A DNA stretch of 64,000 nt from Knoellia remsis. Its GTDB lineage: Bacteria > Actinomycetota > Actinomycetes > Actinomycetales > Dermatophilaceae. Location: assembly GCF_003002895.1 (NCBI RefSeq), contig NZ_PVTI01000013.1:27646-91645 (forward strand). The letters run 5' to 3'. A program made the position numbers and the translations under genes. The notes below the pieces were generated by a model. The model was given only the letters and a program-made list of their open reading frames with translations. It had not been told where the DNA came from and made no database searches. This document shows, in pieces, positions 47,324-56,534 of the stretch (positions are counted from its first letter, which is position 1; every line of letters begins with the position of its first letter).

Positions 47324-48085
47324 ATGGCGCTCAGCAACCCGCTCTACACGGCATACGAGCGTCGTCTCGCGAAGCACCTGAGCGCCGACTCCGTGCCCCG
47401 GCACGTCGGTGTCATGCTCGACGGCAACCGGCGCTGGGCGAAGGCGCGCGGTGCCGGCACGAGTGAGGGACACCAAGCCGGCGCGGACAACATCGCCAAC
47501 CTCCTGACGTGGTGCGAGGAGGTCGGCGTCGAGGTCGTCACCCTGTGGCTGCTCTCCACCGACAACCTCGCTCGTGACGAGGCGGAGCTGCGCCCTCTCC
47601 TCGGCATCATCGAGCGGGCCGTCGACGCCCTCGCTGGCACCGGCCGCTGGCGCCTGCACCCGGTGGGCGCTCTGTCGCTGCTGCCCGACGTGACCCGCGA
47701 GCGCCTCATGGCCGCAGCGGCCCGCACCGCCGACGTCGACGGGATGCTCGTCAACGTCGCCGTCGGCTACGGCGGCCGTCGCGAGATCGCCGACGCCGTG
47801 CGCTCGCTCCTCCTCGAACACGCGGGCAGGGGCACGACGATCGAGGAGCTCGCCGAGATCCTCGACGTCGAGCACATCGCCGAGCACCTCTACACCAAGG
47901 GTCAGCCGGACCCGGACCTCGTCATCCGGACCTCGGGGGAGCAGCGGCTCGGGGGCTTCCTGCTGTGGCAGAGCGCGCACTCGGAGTTCTACTTCTGCGA
48001 GGCGTACTGGCCGGACTTCCGCAAGGTCGACTTCCTCCGGGCGCTGCGGGCGTACGGCGAACGGCACCGCCGCTTCGGCGCCTGA
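47324..48085 (+). CDS. Short-chain Z-isoprenyl diphosphate synthase (UppS family)
   Basis: The 253-residue cis-prenyltransferase has the catalytic Asp in GVMLDGNRRWAKARG (D33), EVVTLWLLSTDNLARDEAEL, and the C-terminal RTSGEQRLGGFLLWQSAHSEFYF motif (recognition of allylic diphosphate). The DGNRRWA variant and RTSGEQRL..FLLWQ resemble mycobacterial Z-farnesyl diphosphate synthase (Rv1086) rather than long-chain undecaprenyl synthases. TACGGT (47311-47316) ends 7 nt before ATG 47324, so it is leaderless. Role: providing Z,E-FPP for decaprenyl or undecaprenyl carriers of wall synthesis (inference). Confidence 0.92.
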   Translation: MALSNPLYTAYERRLAKHLSADSVPRHVGVMLDGNRRWAKARGAGTSEGHQAGADNIANLLTWCEEVGVEVVTLWLLSTDNLARDEAELRPLLGIIERAVDALAGTGRWRLHPVGALSLLPDVTRERLMAAAARTADVDGMLVNVAVGYGGRREIADAVRSLLLEHAGRGTTIEELAEILDVEHIAEHLYTKGQPDPDLVIRTSGEQRLGGFLLWQSAHSEFYFCEAYWPDFRKVDFLRALRAYGERHRRFGA

Positions 48086-48102
48086 GACGCGCGGCCGGCA
48101 TA

Positions 48103-48169
48103 CTTTCCCGCCCCATGCAGGAACCTTGCGCGAGGTGCGACTTCGGTAGTTGCACCTCACGCAACCTCC
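48103..48169 (-). repeat. Hairpin-plus-tail repeat element, copy B
   Basis: On the minus strand this reads an imperfect hairpin (GAGGTTGCGTGAGGTGC with GCACCTCGCGCAAGGTTC) followed two bases later by GCATGGGGCGGGAAAG (48118-48103). It has the same spacing as copy A at 25873-25939. It lies 18 nt after the Z-prenyl synthase stop. The tail is joined to a GGCATAC site in both copies (48098; 25951). Confidence 0.8.
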
Positions 48170-48502
48170 TGGCAGGGGCGGCGGGTCCCATGCTCTGCGT
48201 GCGCAAAGCTGGGATGGCGCGACATGCCCACCTGCACCACCAGTCACATGAGTCACATGTCGTGACAGTGAACTCCTCGGAACACCTCGACACGCCGCCA
48301 CACATCCGTGACAGCCGAGCGCGGGCCGGACGTAGGTTCGGCAGTGACGCACCACCCTGGTGCGTTCGGGAGGCCCGACACATGGAGCAGACCTCGCTCC
48401 GGAGGAGGGACCGGTCCCGGCTCCCTGCTCGTGGCAGAGGGCCGACCGGGATCCGCACCTTCGAGCCAGCGCACCACACCGTGCGCGCCTAGGAGATCTG
48501 CC
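48170..48502 (+). other. Long leader region of phoH
   Basis: These 333 bases before phoH hold a hairpin ACGCACCA-CCC-TGGTGCGT (48347-48365), a GGGAGG Shine-Dalgarno (48368), a possible 36-codon leader ORF (48382-48492), and a GGGACCGGTCCC palindrome (48405-48416). No clear -35/-10 pair is visible. A structured or regulated leader is plausible. Confidence 0.4.
48382..48492 (+). CDS. Possible leader peptide upstream of phoH
   Basis: ATG 48382 with GGGAGG 8 nt upstream opens a 36-codon frame reading [20 protein letters not shown] then [16 protein letters not shown], ending 10 nt before the phoH GTG. It is Arg-rich and was not matched to any family. In mycobacteria, phoH2 is preceded by a small antitoxin gene (phoAT); this could be an analogue, but high-GC DNA produces such frames by chance. 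Confidence 0.3.
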   Translation: MEQTSLRRRDRSRLPARGRGPTGIRTFEPAHHTVRA

Positions 48503-49909
48503 GTGGCCACCACCTCGCGTTCGACCGCTTCCACCGCCCCGACCACCGCCGGGAGCTCCCGGCAGCGCGCCGCCCGCAGGAAAGCAGCCACGAAACCGAA
48601 GCCCTCCGCTCCGACAGGTCGCACCTACGTCCTGGACACCTCGGTCCTGCTCTCCGACCCGCGCGCGATCCTCCGGTTCGCCGAGCACGAGGTTGTCCTC
48701 CCCGTCGTCGTCGTCACCGAGCTCGAGGCCAAGCGCCACCACCCCGAGCTCGGCTACTTCGCCCGCACCGCCCTGCGGCTCCTCGACGACCTGCGCATCA
48801 AGGCCGGCCGGCTCGACGCCCCGGTCCCCGTCGGCGACGAGGGCGGCACCCTGCGGGTCGAGCTCAACCACACCGACCCGAGCTCGCTGCCGGCCGGCTT
48901 CCGCCTCGGCGACAACGACACCCGCATCCTGTCGGTTGCCCGCAACCTCGCCAACGAGGGCCACGTCGTCACCGTCGTGAGCAAGGACCTGCCGATGCGG
49001 GTCAAGGCGTCGGCCTGCGGCCTCGAGGCACAGGAGTACCGCGCCGAGCTCGCCGTCGACTCCGGCTGGACGGGCATGGCCGAGGTCGAGGTGACGACCG
49101 AGGAGATGGACACGCTCTACGAGAACGGTCGCCTCGAGCACCTCGGTGCCGCCGAGCTGCCGTGCCACACCGGACTCAAGCTCCTGTCGCCGCGCGGCAG
49201 CGGTCTGGGCCGGGTCGGCGCCGACAAGCAGGTCCGGCTCGTCAAGGGCGACCGCGACGCCTTCGGCCTCCACGGCCGCAGCGCCGAGCAGCGCATCGCC
49301 CTCGACCTGCTCCTCGACCCCGACATCGGCATCATCAGCCTCGGCGGCCGCGCCGGCACAGGCAAGTCCGCCCTCGCGCTGTGCGCCGGCCTCGAGGCGG
49401 TCATGGAGCGCCGCACCCAGCGCAAGGTCGTCGTCTTCCGCCCGCTGTATGCCGTGGGCGGCCAAGAGCTCGGCTACCTCCCGGGCTCGGAGCAGGAGAA
49501 GATGAACCCGTGGGGGCAGGCGGTCTTCGACACCCTCTCGGCGCTCGTGTCGCGTGAGGTCGTCGAGGAGGTCCTCGACCGCGGCATGCTCGAGGTGCTG
49601 CCGCTGACGCACATCCGGGGACGCTCGCTGCACGACGCGTTCGTCATCGTCGACGAGGCGCAGTCTCTCGAGCGCAACGTCCTGCTCACCGTGCTCTCAC
49701 GCATCGGCCAGAACTCCAAGGTCGTCATGACCCACGACGTCGCCCAGCGCGACAACCTGCGCGTCGGACGGCACGACGGGGTTGCCGCAGTCATCGAGAA
49801 GCTCAAGGGCCACCCGCTCTTCGCGCACGTCACCCTGACCCGCAGCGAGCGCTCGCCGATCGCGGCACTCGTCACCGACCTGCTCGAGTCCGAGCACGGC
49901 GAGGCCTGA
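48503..49909 (+). CDS. PIN-domain PhoH-family ATPase (PhoH2)
   Basis: The 468-residue protein joins an N-terminal PIN ribonuclease domain (about 38-185: [53 protein letters not shown], with the acidic residues of the active site) to a C-terminal PhoH ATPase. Walker A is [15 protein letters not shown] (about 281), [20 protein letters not shown] carries Walker B (about 382), and DVAQRD.LRVGR follows. PhoH2 proteins are sequence-specific RNA helicases and RNases in mycobacteria. GTG 48503 has AGGAGA 8 nt upstream. It ends in a 16-bp hairpin made of an inverted pair of GTATGCC/GGCATAC motifs. Confidence 0.94.
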   Translation: MATTSRSTASTAPTTAGSSRQRAARRKAATKPKPSAPTGRTYVLDTSVLLSDPRAILRFAEHEVVLPVVVVTELEAKRHHPELGYFARTALRLLDDLRIKAGRLDAPVPVGDEGGTLRVELNHTDPSSLPAGFRLGDNDTRILSVARNLANEGHVVTVVSKDLPMRVKASACGLEAQEYRAELAVDSGWTGMAEVEVTTEEMDTLYENGRLEHLGAAELPCHTGLKLLSPRGSGLGRVGADKQVRLVKGDRDAFGLHGRSAEQRIALDLLLDPDIGIISLGGRAGTGKSALALCAGLEAVMERRTQRKVVVFRPLYAVGGQELGYLPGSEQEKMNPWGQAVFDTLSALVSREVVEEVLDRGMLEVLPLTHIRGRSLHDAFVIVDEAQSLERNVLLTVLSRIGQNSKVVMTHDVAQRDNLRVGRHDGVAAVIEKLKGHPLFAHVTLTRSERSPIAALVTDLLESEHGEA

Positions 49910-49928
49910 CGACCCACGCCCAGCGTTC

Positions 49929-49965
49929 GGTATGCCGGCCGCGCACCGCGCGCGGCCGGCATACC
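49929..49965. terminator. Terminator after phoH, built from an inverted GTATGCC/GGCATAC pair
   Basis: GGTATGCCGGCCGCGC (49929-49944) pairs exactly with GCGCGGCCGGCATACC (49950-49965), a 16-bp stem with a 5-nt loop. The ends of both arms are the overrepresented heptamer of this region. It lies 20 nt after the phoH stop. Confidence 0.8.
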
Positions 49966-50069
49966 GCATGCCGTGGTCCCGAGTGCCCGGGCCCACTGGG
50001 TGGGTCGCCCACCCCCGCGTTTGTCCATTCGCGGGCCATGCCGTAGGTTGGTCTCGATTTGGTAACGCA

Positions 50070-50095
50070 GCCCGGTCTGCACCACGCAGCCGGGC
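50070..50095 (+). promoter_or_regulatory. Leader hairpin before lytic transglycosylase gene
   Basis: GCCCGG (50070-50075) pairs with CCGGGC (50090-50095), with an inner TGC/GCA pair, followed by TGTCCCTTGT. It sits 30 nt before the gene in a leader that begins after a likely TAGGTT -10 box (50044-50049). It could attenuate transcription; no known riboswitch class was recognised. Confidence 0.4.
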
Positions 50096-50125
50096 TGTCC
50101 CTTGTCTGGAGAAGGAACGCATCGC

Positions 50126-50911
50126 ATGAGCAGGTACCGGGGCCGTCACCGTGGTCGCCACGCACGTCCGGCCGAGGCTCCCCTCGCGCAGGCCGTGGGC
50201 GTCGCGCGGCGCCCCGCCGTCACTGCGGGGATGGCGCTGACGCTCGTCGCCACCGGCGCCGTCGGCGTCAACGCCACGGACGCGGTCGCCGAGTCCGAGC
50301 CGCTGTCCCTCAGCCGCGCCGCTCTCCTGCAGGCCAGCGACTCCGCCGAGCAGAGTGCCGCCGACAGTGCCCGGATCTCCAACGACCGTTCCGGGGCCAA
50401 CGCCCAGCGTGCGGTGCTCGACGCCAAGGCCCAGGCTGCCGCGAAGGCCAAGGCCGAGGCAGAGGCCGCTGCCGCCAAGGCCAAGGCCGAGGCGGAGGCC
50501 GCTGCTGCCAAGGCGAAGGCCGAGGCGATCGCGAAGGCGCGCAAGGCCGCTGCCGAGAAGGTCGCCCGCGACAAGGCTCGCGAGTCGGCGATCAACAACG
50601 CCAAGGAGGACCCGCGCTCTGCCGCCCGCGCGATGCTCAGCGACTACGGCTGGGGTGATGGCCAGTGGAGCTGCCTCAGCCAGCTCTGGGAGGGCGAGAG
50701 CGCGTGGCGCTACACCGCCGAGAACCCCTCGTCAGGTGCGTACGGCATCCCGCAGAGCCTGCCCGCCAGCAAGATGGCGAAGTTCGGGGACGACTACCGC
50801 ACGAACCCGATCACCCAGATCAAGTGGGGCCTGTGGTACATCGACAAGTCCTACGGCTCGCCCTGCAACGCGCTGGACTTCTGGAACAACCGCTTCCCGC
50901 ACTGGTACTGA
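50126..50911 (+). CDS. Secreted lytic transglycosylase-like protein
   Basis: The 261-residue protein has a basic start (RYRGRHRGRHARP), a hydrophobic signal region (AVTAGMALTLVATGAVGVNA, about 32-51) with likely cleavage near ADAVA, and a helical Ala/Lys linker made of repeated AKAKAEAEAAA units (about 103-148). The C-terminal catalytic domain is SLT-like: SCLSQLWEGESAWRYTAENP (Glu about 196), SSGAYGIPQSLPASKMAKFG and TQIKWGLWYIDKSYGSPCNA. It should cut peptidoglycan during growth. ATG 50126 follows GGAGAAGGA. It is bounded downstream by an array of repeated 13-mers. Confidence 0.9.
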   Translation: MSRYRGRHRGRHARPAEAPLAQAVGVARRPAVTAGMALTLVATGAVGVNATDAVAESEPLSLSRAALLQASDSAEQSAADSARISNDRSGANAQRAVLDAKAQAAAKAKAEAEAAAAKAKAEAEAAAAKAKAEAIAKARKAAAEKVARDKARESAINNAKEDPRSAARAMLSDYGWGDGQWSCLSQLWEGESAWRYTAENPSSGAYGIPQSLPASKMAKFGDDYRTNPITQIKWGLWYIDKSYGSPCNALDFWNNRFPHWY

Positions 50912-50938
50912 GCCTCCCCGCCGGGTGGGGGCAGTGGT

Positions 50939-51023
50939 GAGTCGTCCCTTCCGTAGCGAGTTGTCCCTTCATGAGGGGACGACTCACGCATGAGGGGACG
51001 ACTCACGCAGGAAGGGACAACTC
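50939..51023. repeat. Five-copy 13-mer inverted/direct repeat array (bidirectional terminator)
   Basis: The motif GAGTYGTCCCYTC occurs at 50939-50951 and 50958-50970, and its complement at 50973-50985, 50992-51004 and 51011-51023. The inner pair forms a hairpin around TTCATGA, and the outer pair can form another. It separates the convergent transglycosylase and PH-like genes. Confidence 0.75.
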
Positions 51024-51043
51024 ATCACGCGTCCCCCGCCCAG

Positions 51044-51535
51044 TCAGGCGCTGAACGTCGGGTGCGTGCCCTCGGGGTGCGGCCGTTTGTGGTCGAGGTC
51101 GAGCGAGGCGGAGCCTCCGGCGGCCCTGACCAGCTCCTCGAGGCGGGGTGCGAAGTCCGCGACGCCGACGGCTCCCGCCTTGCCGTACTGCGACACCATG
51201 CGGAGGTCGAAGGCGCGCTGGTCCCGTGGTTGGACCCAGATGATGCTCATCGGCGAAACTCCGGCGTCCTCGATATCGGCGAGTGCCACCGTCTTTCGGG
51301 TGATTCTCCCCTGGGCAGTGAGCGTCGTCGGCGTCACGGCGACCTTGCGCCACAGATCCGCGAGCATGTACAGCGAGAAGGCAGCCAGGGGGGCGCCCCA
51401 CCACTCACACTTGACGAATACGACGACGCCGACTGCTAGCAGGATGGGACCCCAGATGCCCACGGCGAAGCGTTGGCTCCAGTGGGGCCGCCCCACGAGC
51501 ACTTCGCTCCCTGTCCTTGATCGCACTCTCGTCAC
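51044..51535 (-). CDS. Two-helix membrane protein with PH-like domain, hypothetical
   Basis: The 163-residue protein has two adjacent membrane helices (VGIWGPILLAVGVVVFVKCE, WWGAPLAAFSLYMLADLW, about 25-62), then a domain of beta strands (VAVTPTTLTAQGRITRKTVA, LADIEDAGVSPMSIIWVQPR) recalling the bacterial PH domain (bPH2 type). The C-terminus is basic and His-rich. It precedes coaA on the opposite side of a terminator array. Function unknown. Confidence 0.65.
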   Translation of the reverse strand: MTRVRSRTGSEVLVGRPHWSQRFAVGIWGPILLAVGVVVFVKCEWWGAPLAAFSLYMLADLWRKVAVTPTTLTAQGRITRKTVALADIEDAGVSPMSIIWVQPRDQRAFDLRMVSQYGKAGAVGVADFAPRLEELVRAAGGSASLDLDHKRPHPEGTHPTFSA

Positions 51536-51545
51536 GGTCCGCCCG

Positions 51546-52538
51546 TCACAACCGGCGTAGGCGGATGTGGGTCACGGCGTGGTCGGGGCCCTTGCGCAGG
51601 ACGAGTGTCGCGCGATCGCGCGTCGGCTCGACGTTCTTGACCAGGTTGGGCTCGTTGATGCGCTGCCAGATACCGGCAGCGGTCTCGCGGGCCTCGGAGT
51701 CGGTCAGCGCGGCATACCGGTGGAAGTACGACTCCGGTGACGCGAACGCGGTCTCGCGCAGGCGCAGGAACCGCTCGACGTACCACTCACGCAGCTGCTC
51801 GACGGGGGCGTCGACGTAGACCGAGAAGTCGAAGTAGTCCGACAGCACCTGCCGGGCACGCTGTTCCGAGCGGACCGTCGCCGGCTGCAGGACGTTGAGC
51901 CCCTCGACGATGAGCACGTCCGGCTGGTCGACGACGACCGACTCGCCCTCGACGATGTCGTAGGTCAGGTGGGAGTACACCGGCGCCTCGACGTGCGGTT
52001 TGCCGGACTTGACGTCCGCGACGAAGCGCAACAGCGCCCGGCGGTCATACGACTCGGGAAAACCCTTGCGCTGCAACAGTCCTCGCGCTTCGAGCTCGGC
52101 ATTGGGGCGGAGGAAACCGTCGGTGGTGATGAGGTCGACGCGTGGTGACTGCGGCCAGCGCAGCAGCAGCTCGCGCAGGATGCGAGCGGTCGTCGACTTG
52201 CCGACGGCGACCGAGCCGGCGATGCCGATGACGAAGGGAACCTTGGCCGGGCGCTCGCCGAGGAAGTCCGTCGTGACCCTGTGCAGACCGGCGGTCGCGT
52301 TGACGTAGAACGACAGCAGTCGGGACAGCGGGAGGTAGACCTCCTCGACCTCACGCAGGTCGACGCGGTCCCCGAGGCCGCTCACCCGGGCGATCTCGTC
52401 GGGGGTGAGGCTCAGCGGGTGGTTGTTGCGCCGGGCAGCCCAGTCCTCGCGGGTGAAGTCCAGCCACGGCGAGGGCAGCGGGGTCGCAGGGTCCGGGCCC
52501 ACGGGCGGCACGGCTGGGGTGGCAGGCACGCCGGCCAT
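51546..52538 (-). CDS. coaA: Type I pantothenate kinase
   Basis: CoaA phosphorylates pantothenate in the first step of CoA synthesis. The 330-residue protein has the P-loop [20 protein letters not shown] (about 103-122), the [19 protein letters not shown] stretch, and [20 protein letters not shown], all family signatures. It ends [20 protein letters not shown]. The ATG at 52538 was preferred over a start 10 codons upstream because it gives the normal length. It is divergent from glmS. acpS, which uses CoA, is close by. Confidence 0.95.
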   Translation of the reverse strand: MAGVPATPAVPPVGPDPATPLPSPWLDFTREDWAARRNNHPLSLTPDEIARVSGLGDRVDLREVEEVYLPLSRLLSFYVNATAGLHRVTTDFLGERPAKVPFVIGIAGSVAVGKSTTARILRELLLRWPQSPRVDLITTDGFLRPNAELEARGLLQRKGFPESYDRRALLRFVADVKSGKPHVEAPVYSHLTYDIVEGESVVVDQPDVLIVEGLNVLQPATVRSEQRARQVLSDYFDFSVYVDAPVEQLREWYVERFLRLRETAFASPESYFHRYAALTDSEARETAAGIWQRINEPNLVKNVEPTRDRATLVLRKGPDHAVTHIRLRRL

Positions 52539-52645
52539 TGTGGCCCACGGACGGTGAGCGGACGGCATACCGTGTTCGAGAACGCACCTGAAGCGTGCCC
52601 GCGCGTGGTTCGGTCCACCACGTGCGACGCATTACGCTTGCGCGC

Positions 52646-54505
52646 ATGTGTGGAATCGTCGGATACGTCGGTACGGCCATGGATGATCGGGCCGAGGCCG
52701 TCGTCATGGAGGGTCTGGCCCGCCTGGAGTACCGCGGCTACGACTCGGCCGGCATCGCCCTCGTCACTGACGAGGGAGTCGAGGCGGAGAAGCGCGCGGG
52801 AAAGCTCGAGAACCTGCGCGGTGCCCTCGCCGAGCACCCGCTCGACGCCTCGCGCACGGCCATCGGCCACACGCGCTGGGCGACCCACGGCGGCCCGACC
52901 GACGGCAACGCGCACCCGCACCGTGGTGGCAAGGACGGGAAGCTCGCCCTCATCCACAACGGCATCATCGAGAACTTCCACGCGCTGAAGAAGGACCTCC
53001 TCGCCGAAGGCGTCGAGTTTGACAGCGAGACCGACACCGAGGTCGCGGCCAAGCTCGTCGGTCGGGCCTTCGACGAGACCGGAGACCTCACGACGGCGAT
53101 GCGCCAGGTCGTGAACCGCCTCGAGGGCGCGTTCACCCTCCTCGCCGTCCACGCCGACCAGCCCGGTGTCGTCGTCGGCGCGCGCCGCAACAGCCCGCTC
53201 GTCGTCGGGCTCGGCGAGGGCGAGAACTTCCTCGGCTCCGACGTCGCGGCCTTCATCGGCCACACCCGTCACGCGCTCGAGCTGGGCCAGGACCAGATCG
53301 TCACGATCACCCCGGAGTCGCACGAGGTCATCAACTTCGACGGCACGCCCGCAGAGGGCAAGGCCTACGAGGTGACGTGGGACGCCGCCGCCGCCGAGAA
53401 GGGCGGCTACGACACCTTCATGGAGAAGGAGATCCACGAGCAGCCGCACGCCGTCGGCGACACCCTGCTCGGTCGCACGAAGGAGGACGGCGAGCTCGTC
53501 CTCGATGAGCTGCGCATCTCCGAGGAGCAGCTCACGAACATCGACCGCATCACGATCGTCGCGTGCGGCACCGCGGCATACGCCGGAACGGTCGCGAAGT
53601 ACGCCATCGAGCACTGGACCCGCATCCCCGTCGAGGTCAGCCTCGCCCACGAGTTCCGCTACAGCGACCCCATCGTCAACGAGCGCACCCTCGTCGTCTC
53701 GATCAGCCAGTCCGGCGAGACGATGGACACGCTCATGGCGGTCAAGCACGCGACCGAGCTCGGCGCGCTGACCCTGAGCATCTGCAACACCCACGGCTCG
53801 ACGATCCCGCGCGAGTCCGACGCGGTGCTCTACACCCACGCCGGCCCGGAGATCGCGGTCGCGTCGACGAAGGCGTTCCTCGCCCAGATCACCGCGTCCT
53901 ACATCCTCGGTCTCTACCTCGCCCAACTGCGTGGGGGCACCTACGCCGACGACGCCAAGGCGGTCATGCGCGAGCTGCACGAGATGCCCGCGAAGATCGA
54001 GGAGCTCCTCGGCACCATGGACCGGGTCAAGGAGATCGCCCGCTTCATGGCCGACACGCGCTCGGTGCTCTTCCTCGGGCGCAACGTCGGCTTCCCCATC
54101 GCGATGGAGGGTGCGCTCAAGCTCAAGGAGCTCGCCTACATCCACGCAGAGGGCTTCGCCGCGGGCGAGCTCAAGCACGGTCCCATCGCGCTCATCGAGC
54201 CGGGCCAGCCGGTCTTCATCGTCGTCCCCGGCCCGGACACCCCGCACGAGCTGCACAAGAAGGTCGTCTCCAACATCCAGGAGATCCGGGCGCGCGGGGC
54301 GCGGACGCTCGTCATCGCGGAGGAGGGTGACGAGGACGTCGTGCCGTTCGCCGACGAGGTCATCCGGGTGCCGAAGTCGTCGCCGCTGCTGCAGCCGCTG
54401 CTCACGGTCGTGCCGCTGCAGGTCTTCGCGCTGCACCTGTCGACGGCCAAGGGCCTCGACGTCGACCAGCCCCGCAACCTCGCCAAGTCCGTCACGGTCG
54501 AGTGA
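52646..54505 (+). CDS. glmS: Glutamine-fructose-6-phosphate aminotransferase
   Basis: GlmS makes glucosamine-6-phosphate from fructose-6-phosphate and glutamine. The 619-residue protein starts MCGIVGYVG with the nucleophile Cys after Met removal. The glutaminase domain holds GHTRWATHGGPTD and HNGIIENF. Two SIS domains cover about 295-610, with SQSGETMDTL and the C-terminal KSVTVE (Lys region that closes the sugar ring). TACGCT (52633-52638) ends 7 nt before ATG 52646, so there is no long leader and no room for a glmS ribozyme. It starts the glmS-acpS-nnr cluster and works with glmU at 3727. Confidence 0.97.
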   Translation: MCGIVGYVGTAMDDRAEAVVMEGLARLEYRGYDSAGIALVTDEGVEAEKRAGKLENLRGALAEHPLDASRTAIGHTRWATHGGPTDGNAHPHRGGKDGKLALIHNGIIENFHALKKDLLAEGVEFDSETDTEVAAKLVGRAFDETGDLTTAMRQVVNRLEGAFTLLAVHADQPGVVVGARRNSPLVVGLGEGENFLGSDVAAFIGHTRHALELGQDQIVTITPESHEVINFDGTPAEGKAYEVTWDAAAAEKGGYDTFMEKEIHEQPHAVGDTLLGRTKEDGELVLDELRISEEQLTNIDRITIVACGTAAYAGTVAKYAIEHWTRIPVEVSLAHEFRYSDPIVNERTLVVSISQSGETMDTLMAVKHATELGALTLSICNTHGSTIPRESDAVLYTHAGPEIAVASTKAFLAQITASYILGLYLAQLRGGTYADDAKAVMRELHEMPAKIEELLGTMDRVKEIARFMADTRSVLFLGRNVGFPIAMEGALKLKELAYIHAEGFAAGELKHGPIALIEPGQPVFIVVPGPDTPHELHKKVVSNIQEIRARGARTLVIAEEGDEDVVPFADEVIRVPKSSPLLQPLLTVVPLQVFALHLSTAKGLDVDQPRNLAKSVTVE

Positions 54506-54544
54506 GCGGCGCCCGGTGACGACGGTGACGAGCGGGGCGCGCGG

Positions 54545-54904
54545 ATGATCGTCGGCACCGGGATCGACGTCGTCGACATCCCGCGGTTCGCCGAGACGCT
54601 GGAGCGGACGCCGGGGCTGCGGGAGCGGCTCTTCACCTCGGCCGAGCTGGAGCTGCCGCTGCGGTCTCTGGCCGCGCGGTTCGCGGCCAAGGAGGCGCTC
54701 GCGAAGGCACTCGGGGCGCCGGTAGGGCTGGCCTGGACCGACGTCACGGTCGAGCGCCGCGACGACGGCCGGCCGCACATCGTCATGACCGGGACGGTGC
54801 AGTCCCGCGCTGAGGAGCTCGGCGTCGAGCGCGTCCATGTCTCGCTGTCGCACGACGCGGGCGTCGCGTCCGCCGTCGTGGTCGCCGAGGGAGGGCTGTC
54901 GTGA
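54545..54904 (+). CDS. acpS: Holo-[acyl-carrier-protein] synthase
   Basis: AcpS moves 4'-phosphopantetheine from CoA to ACP. The 119-residue protein has the magnesium Asp in [12 protein letters not shown] (D8) and the Glu-Lys helix [15 protein letters not shown] (about 43-57), with the [10 protein letters not shown] end. It lies 39 nt after glmS, and the next gene overlaps its stop by GTGA. This order is standard in actinobacteria. Confidence 0.94.
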   Translation: MIVGTGIDVVDIPRFAETLERTPGLRERLFTSAELELPLRSLAARFAAKEALAKALGAPVGLAWTDVTVERRDDGRPHIVMTGTVQSRAEELGVERVHVSLSHDAGVASAVVVAEGGLS

Positions 54905-56391
54905 TCGAGGCGTGGTCGCCGGAGGACGTGTATGCCGCGGAGGCGGCTCTCGAGTCCGAGCTCGCCTCGGGGGAGCTCATGGCCCGCGCGGCCGAGGGGC
55001 TGGCGGACGTCGTCGCGGCACGGGCGTCGCAGCTGGAGGTCGAGTCGGTCGTCGCGCTCGTCGGCGGGGGCAACAATGGTGCCGACGCGCTGTATGCCGT
55101 GGCGCACCTCGCCGACGCCGGGCTGCGGTGCGCTGCCGCGGTGGTTCCGGGGCGCGTCCACGAGGAGGCCCTGGCGGCGGCGCGGGCGGCGGGTGTCGTC
55201 ATCGTCTCCGGTGCGGAGGCGCTCGAGGACATCGCCGAGGCGGATATCGTCGTCGACGGGATCCTCGGGCTGGGCGGGCGTCCGGGGCTGCCCGAGCACG
55301 CTGTCGCCTGGGTCGAGGCGATCGCCGAGGACGCACATGTCGTGGCCGTGGACGTGCCCTCGGGTCAGGCGGCGGATGGGTCTGTGTTCGACGCGGATGG
55401 GGTGCTTGCCGACGAAACGGTGACTTTTTCGGTGCCGAAGCCGGTGCACCTGCTCCCGCCGACCGAACAAGCCTGCGGTGCCCTCACCGTCGTCGACATC
55501 GGGCTGACCTTCGACGTCGAGCCGTCGGTGCGGCGGCTGACGTTCGACGACGTGGCCGACTGGTGGCCGGTGCCGGGGCCCGATGACGACAAGTACTCGC
55601 GCGGTGTGCTGGGCATCGTTGCCGGTGGCGAGAACTACACGGGCGCAGCGGTGCTCGCGGTGACCGCTGCCGTCGAGGCTGGTGCCGGAATGGTGCGGTA
55701 TGTCGGCACCCCGACCCCGGTGGGGCTCGTGCGGGCTGCCGTGCCCGAGGCCGTCATCGGGGAGGGGCGCGTGCAGGCCTGGGTCGTCGGACCTGGGCTC
55801 GAGACCTCGTCGACGCGCCGCGACGCGCGGGCGCAGCTCGAGGTGGCCCGGCGTGCGCTGGCTGGTGAGGAGCCGGTGCTCGTAGACGCTGGCGGACTGG
55901 AACTGGTCGACGACGGTGTCGTCGAGGCGCGCCGCGGCCGCGCGACATTGCTCACTCCGCACGCGGGCGAGCTGGCCCGGCTGCTGACCCGTCTCGGACC
56001 GACTCCGCGCGCCCGCAACCGGCCGACGGTCGAGCGCGCGGCCGTCGAGGCGGAGCCGGTGCGGTATGCGCGCCTGCTCGCCGAGCGCACCGGCATGACG
56101 GTCCTGCTCAAGGGGGCGACGACCGTCGTCGTTTCGCCTGATTCCGATGTCTCGGTGTGGTCGCAGTCCGATGCTCCCTCGTGGCTCGCGACGGCTGGGG
56201 CGGGCGATGTCCTCGCGGGGCTGGTCGGGATGCTGCTCGCTGCCGGGGTGCCCGCCGCCGAGGCGGGGGCGCTGGGTGCCCTCGTACACGGGGTCGCCGC
56301 GGACCGGACCGGACGCGGAGGCCCGGTGCGGGCACTCAGGGTCGCGCACGGCATACCGGACGCCGTGGCGCATCTCCTGGCTCGCCGCTGA
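54901..56391 (+). CDS. nnr: Bifunctional NAD(P)H-hydrate epimerase / ADP-dependent dehydratase
   Basis: The 496-residue protein repairs hydrated NAD(P)H. The N-terminal YjeF domain (about 1-205) contains [36 protein letters not shown] and [15 protein letters not shown]. The C-terminal ribokinase-like dehydratase domain (about 220-490) shows [34 protein letters not shown] and the [15 protein letters not shown] nucleotide motif. GTG 54901 overlaps acpS by 4 nt. It is the last gene before the accessory cassette; in related genomes alr usually comes next (from general knowledge). Confidence 0.94.
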   Translation: MIEAWSPEDVYAAEAALESELASGELMARAAEGLADVVAARASQLEVESVVALVGGGNNGADALYAVAHLADAGLRCAAAVVPGRVHEEALAAARAAGVVIVSGAEALEDIAEADIVVDGILGLGGRPGLPEHAVAWVEAIAEDAHVVAVDVPSGQAADGSVFDADGVLADETVTFSVPKPVHLLPPTEQACGALTVVDIGLTFDVEPSVRRLTFDDVADWWPVPGPDDDKYSRGVLGIVAGGENYTGAAVLAVTAAVEAGAGMVRYVGTPTPVGLVRAAVPEAVIGEGRVQAWVVGPGLETSSTRRDARAQLEVARRALAGEEPVLVDAGGLELVDDGVVEARRGRATLLTPHAGELARLLTRLGPTPRARNRPTVERAAVEAEPVRYARLLAERTGMTVLLKGATTVVVSPDSDVSVWSQSDAPSWLATAGAGDVLAGLVGMLLAAGVPAAEAGALGALVHGVAADRTGRGGPVRALRVAHGIPDAVAHLLARR

Positions 56392-56534
56392 GATGCTACG
56401 GGCGCTCTGTGGAGGCGCAGAAGTGAACGCAAGGTGAACTCTCCTCTCTCCGTTTGACGGTTGCTGCCCGGGGGGAAGTATCAAGGAACCATCCGCTGGC
56501 AATGACGCTGGCGGAGCAACAGCAGGGGAAACTC

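Noticed and set aside
50040..50125. c-di-AMP (ydaO-type) riboswitch before the lytic transglycosylase gene
   Set aside because: Only one hairpin is present and the conserved riboswitch sequence blocks were not found.
52539..52645. glmS ribozyme upstream of glmS
   Set aside because: The -10 box ends 7 nt before the start, leaving no leader, and no conserved ribozyme core was seen.
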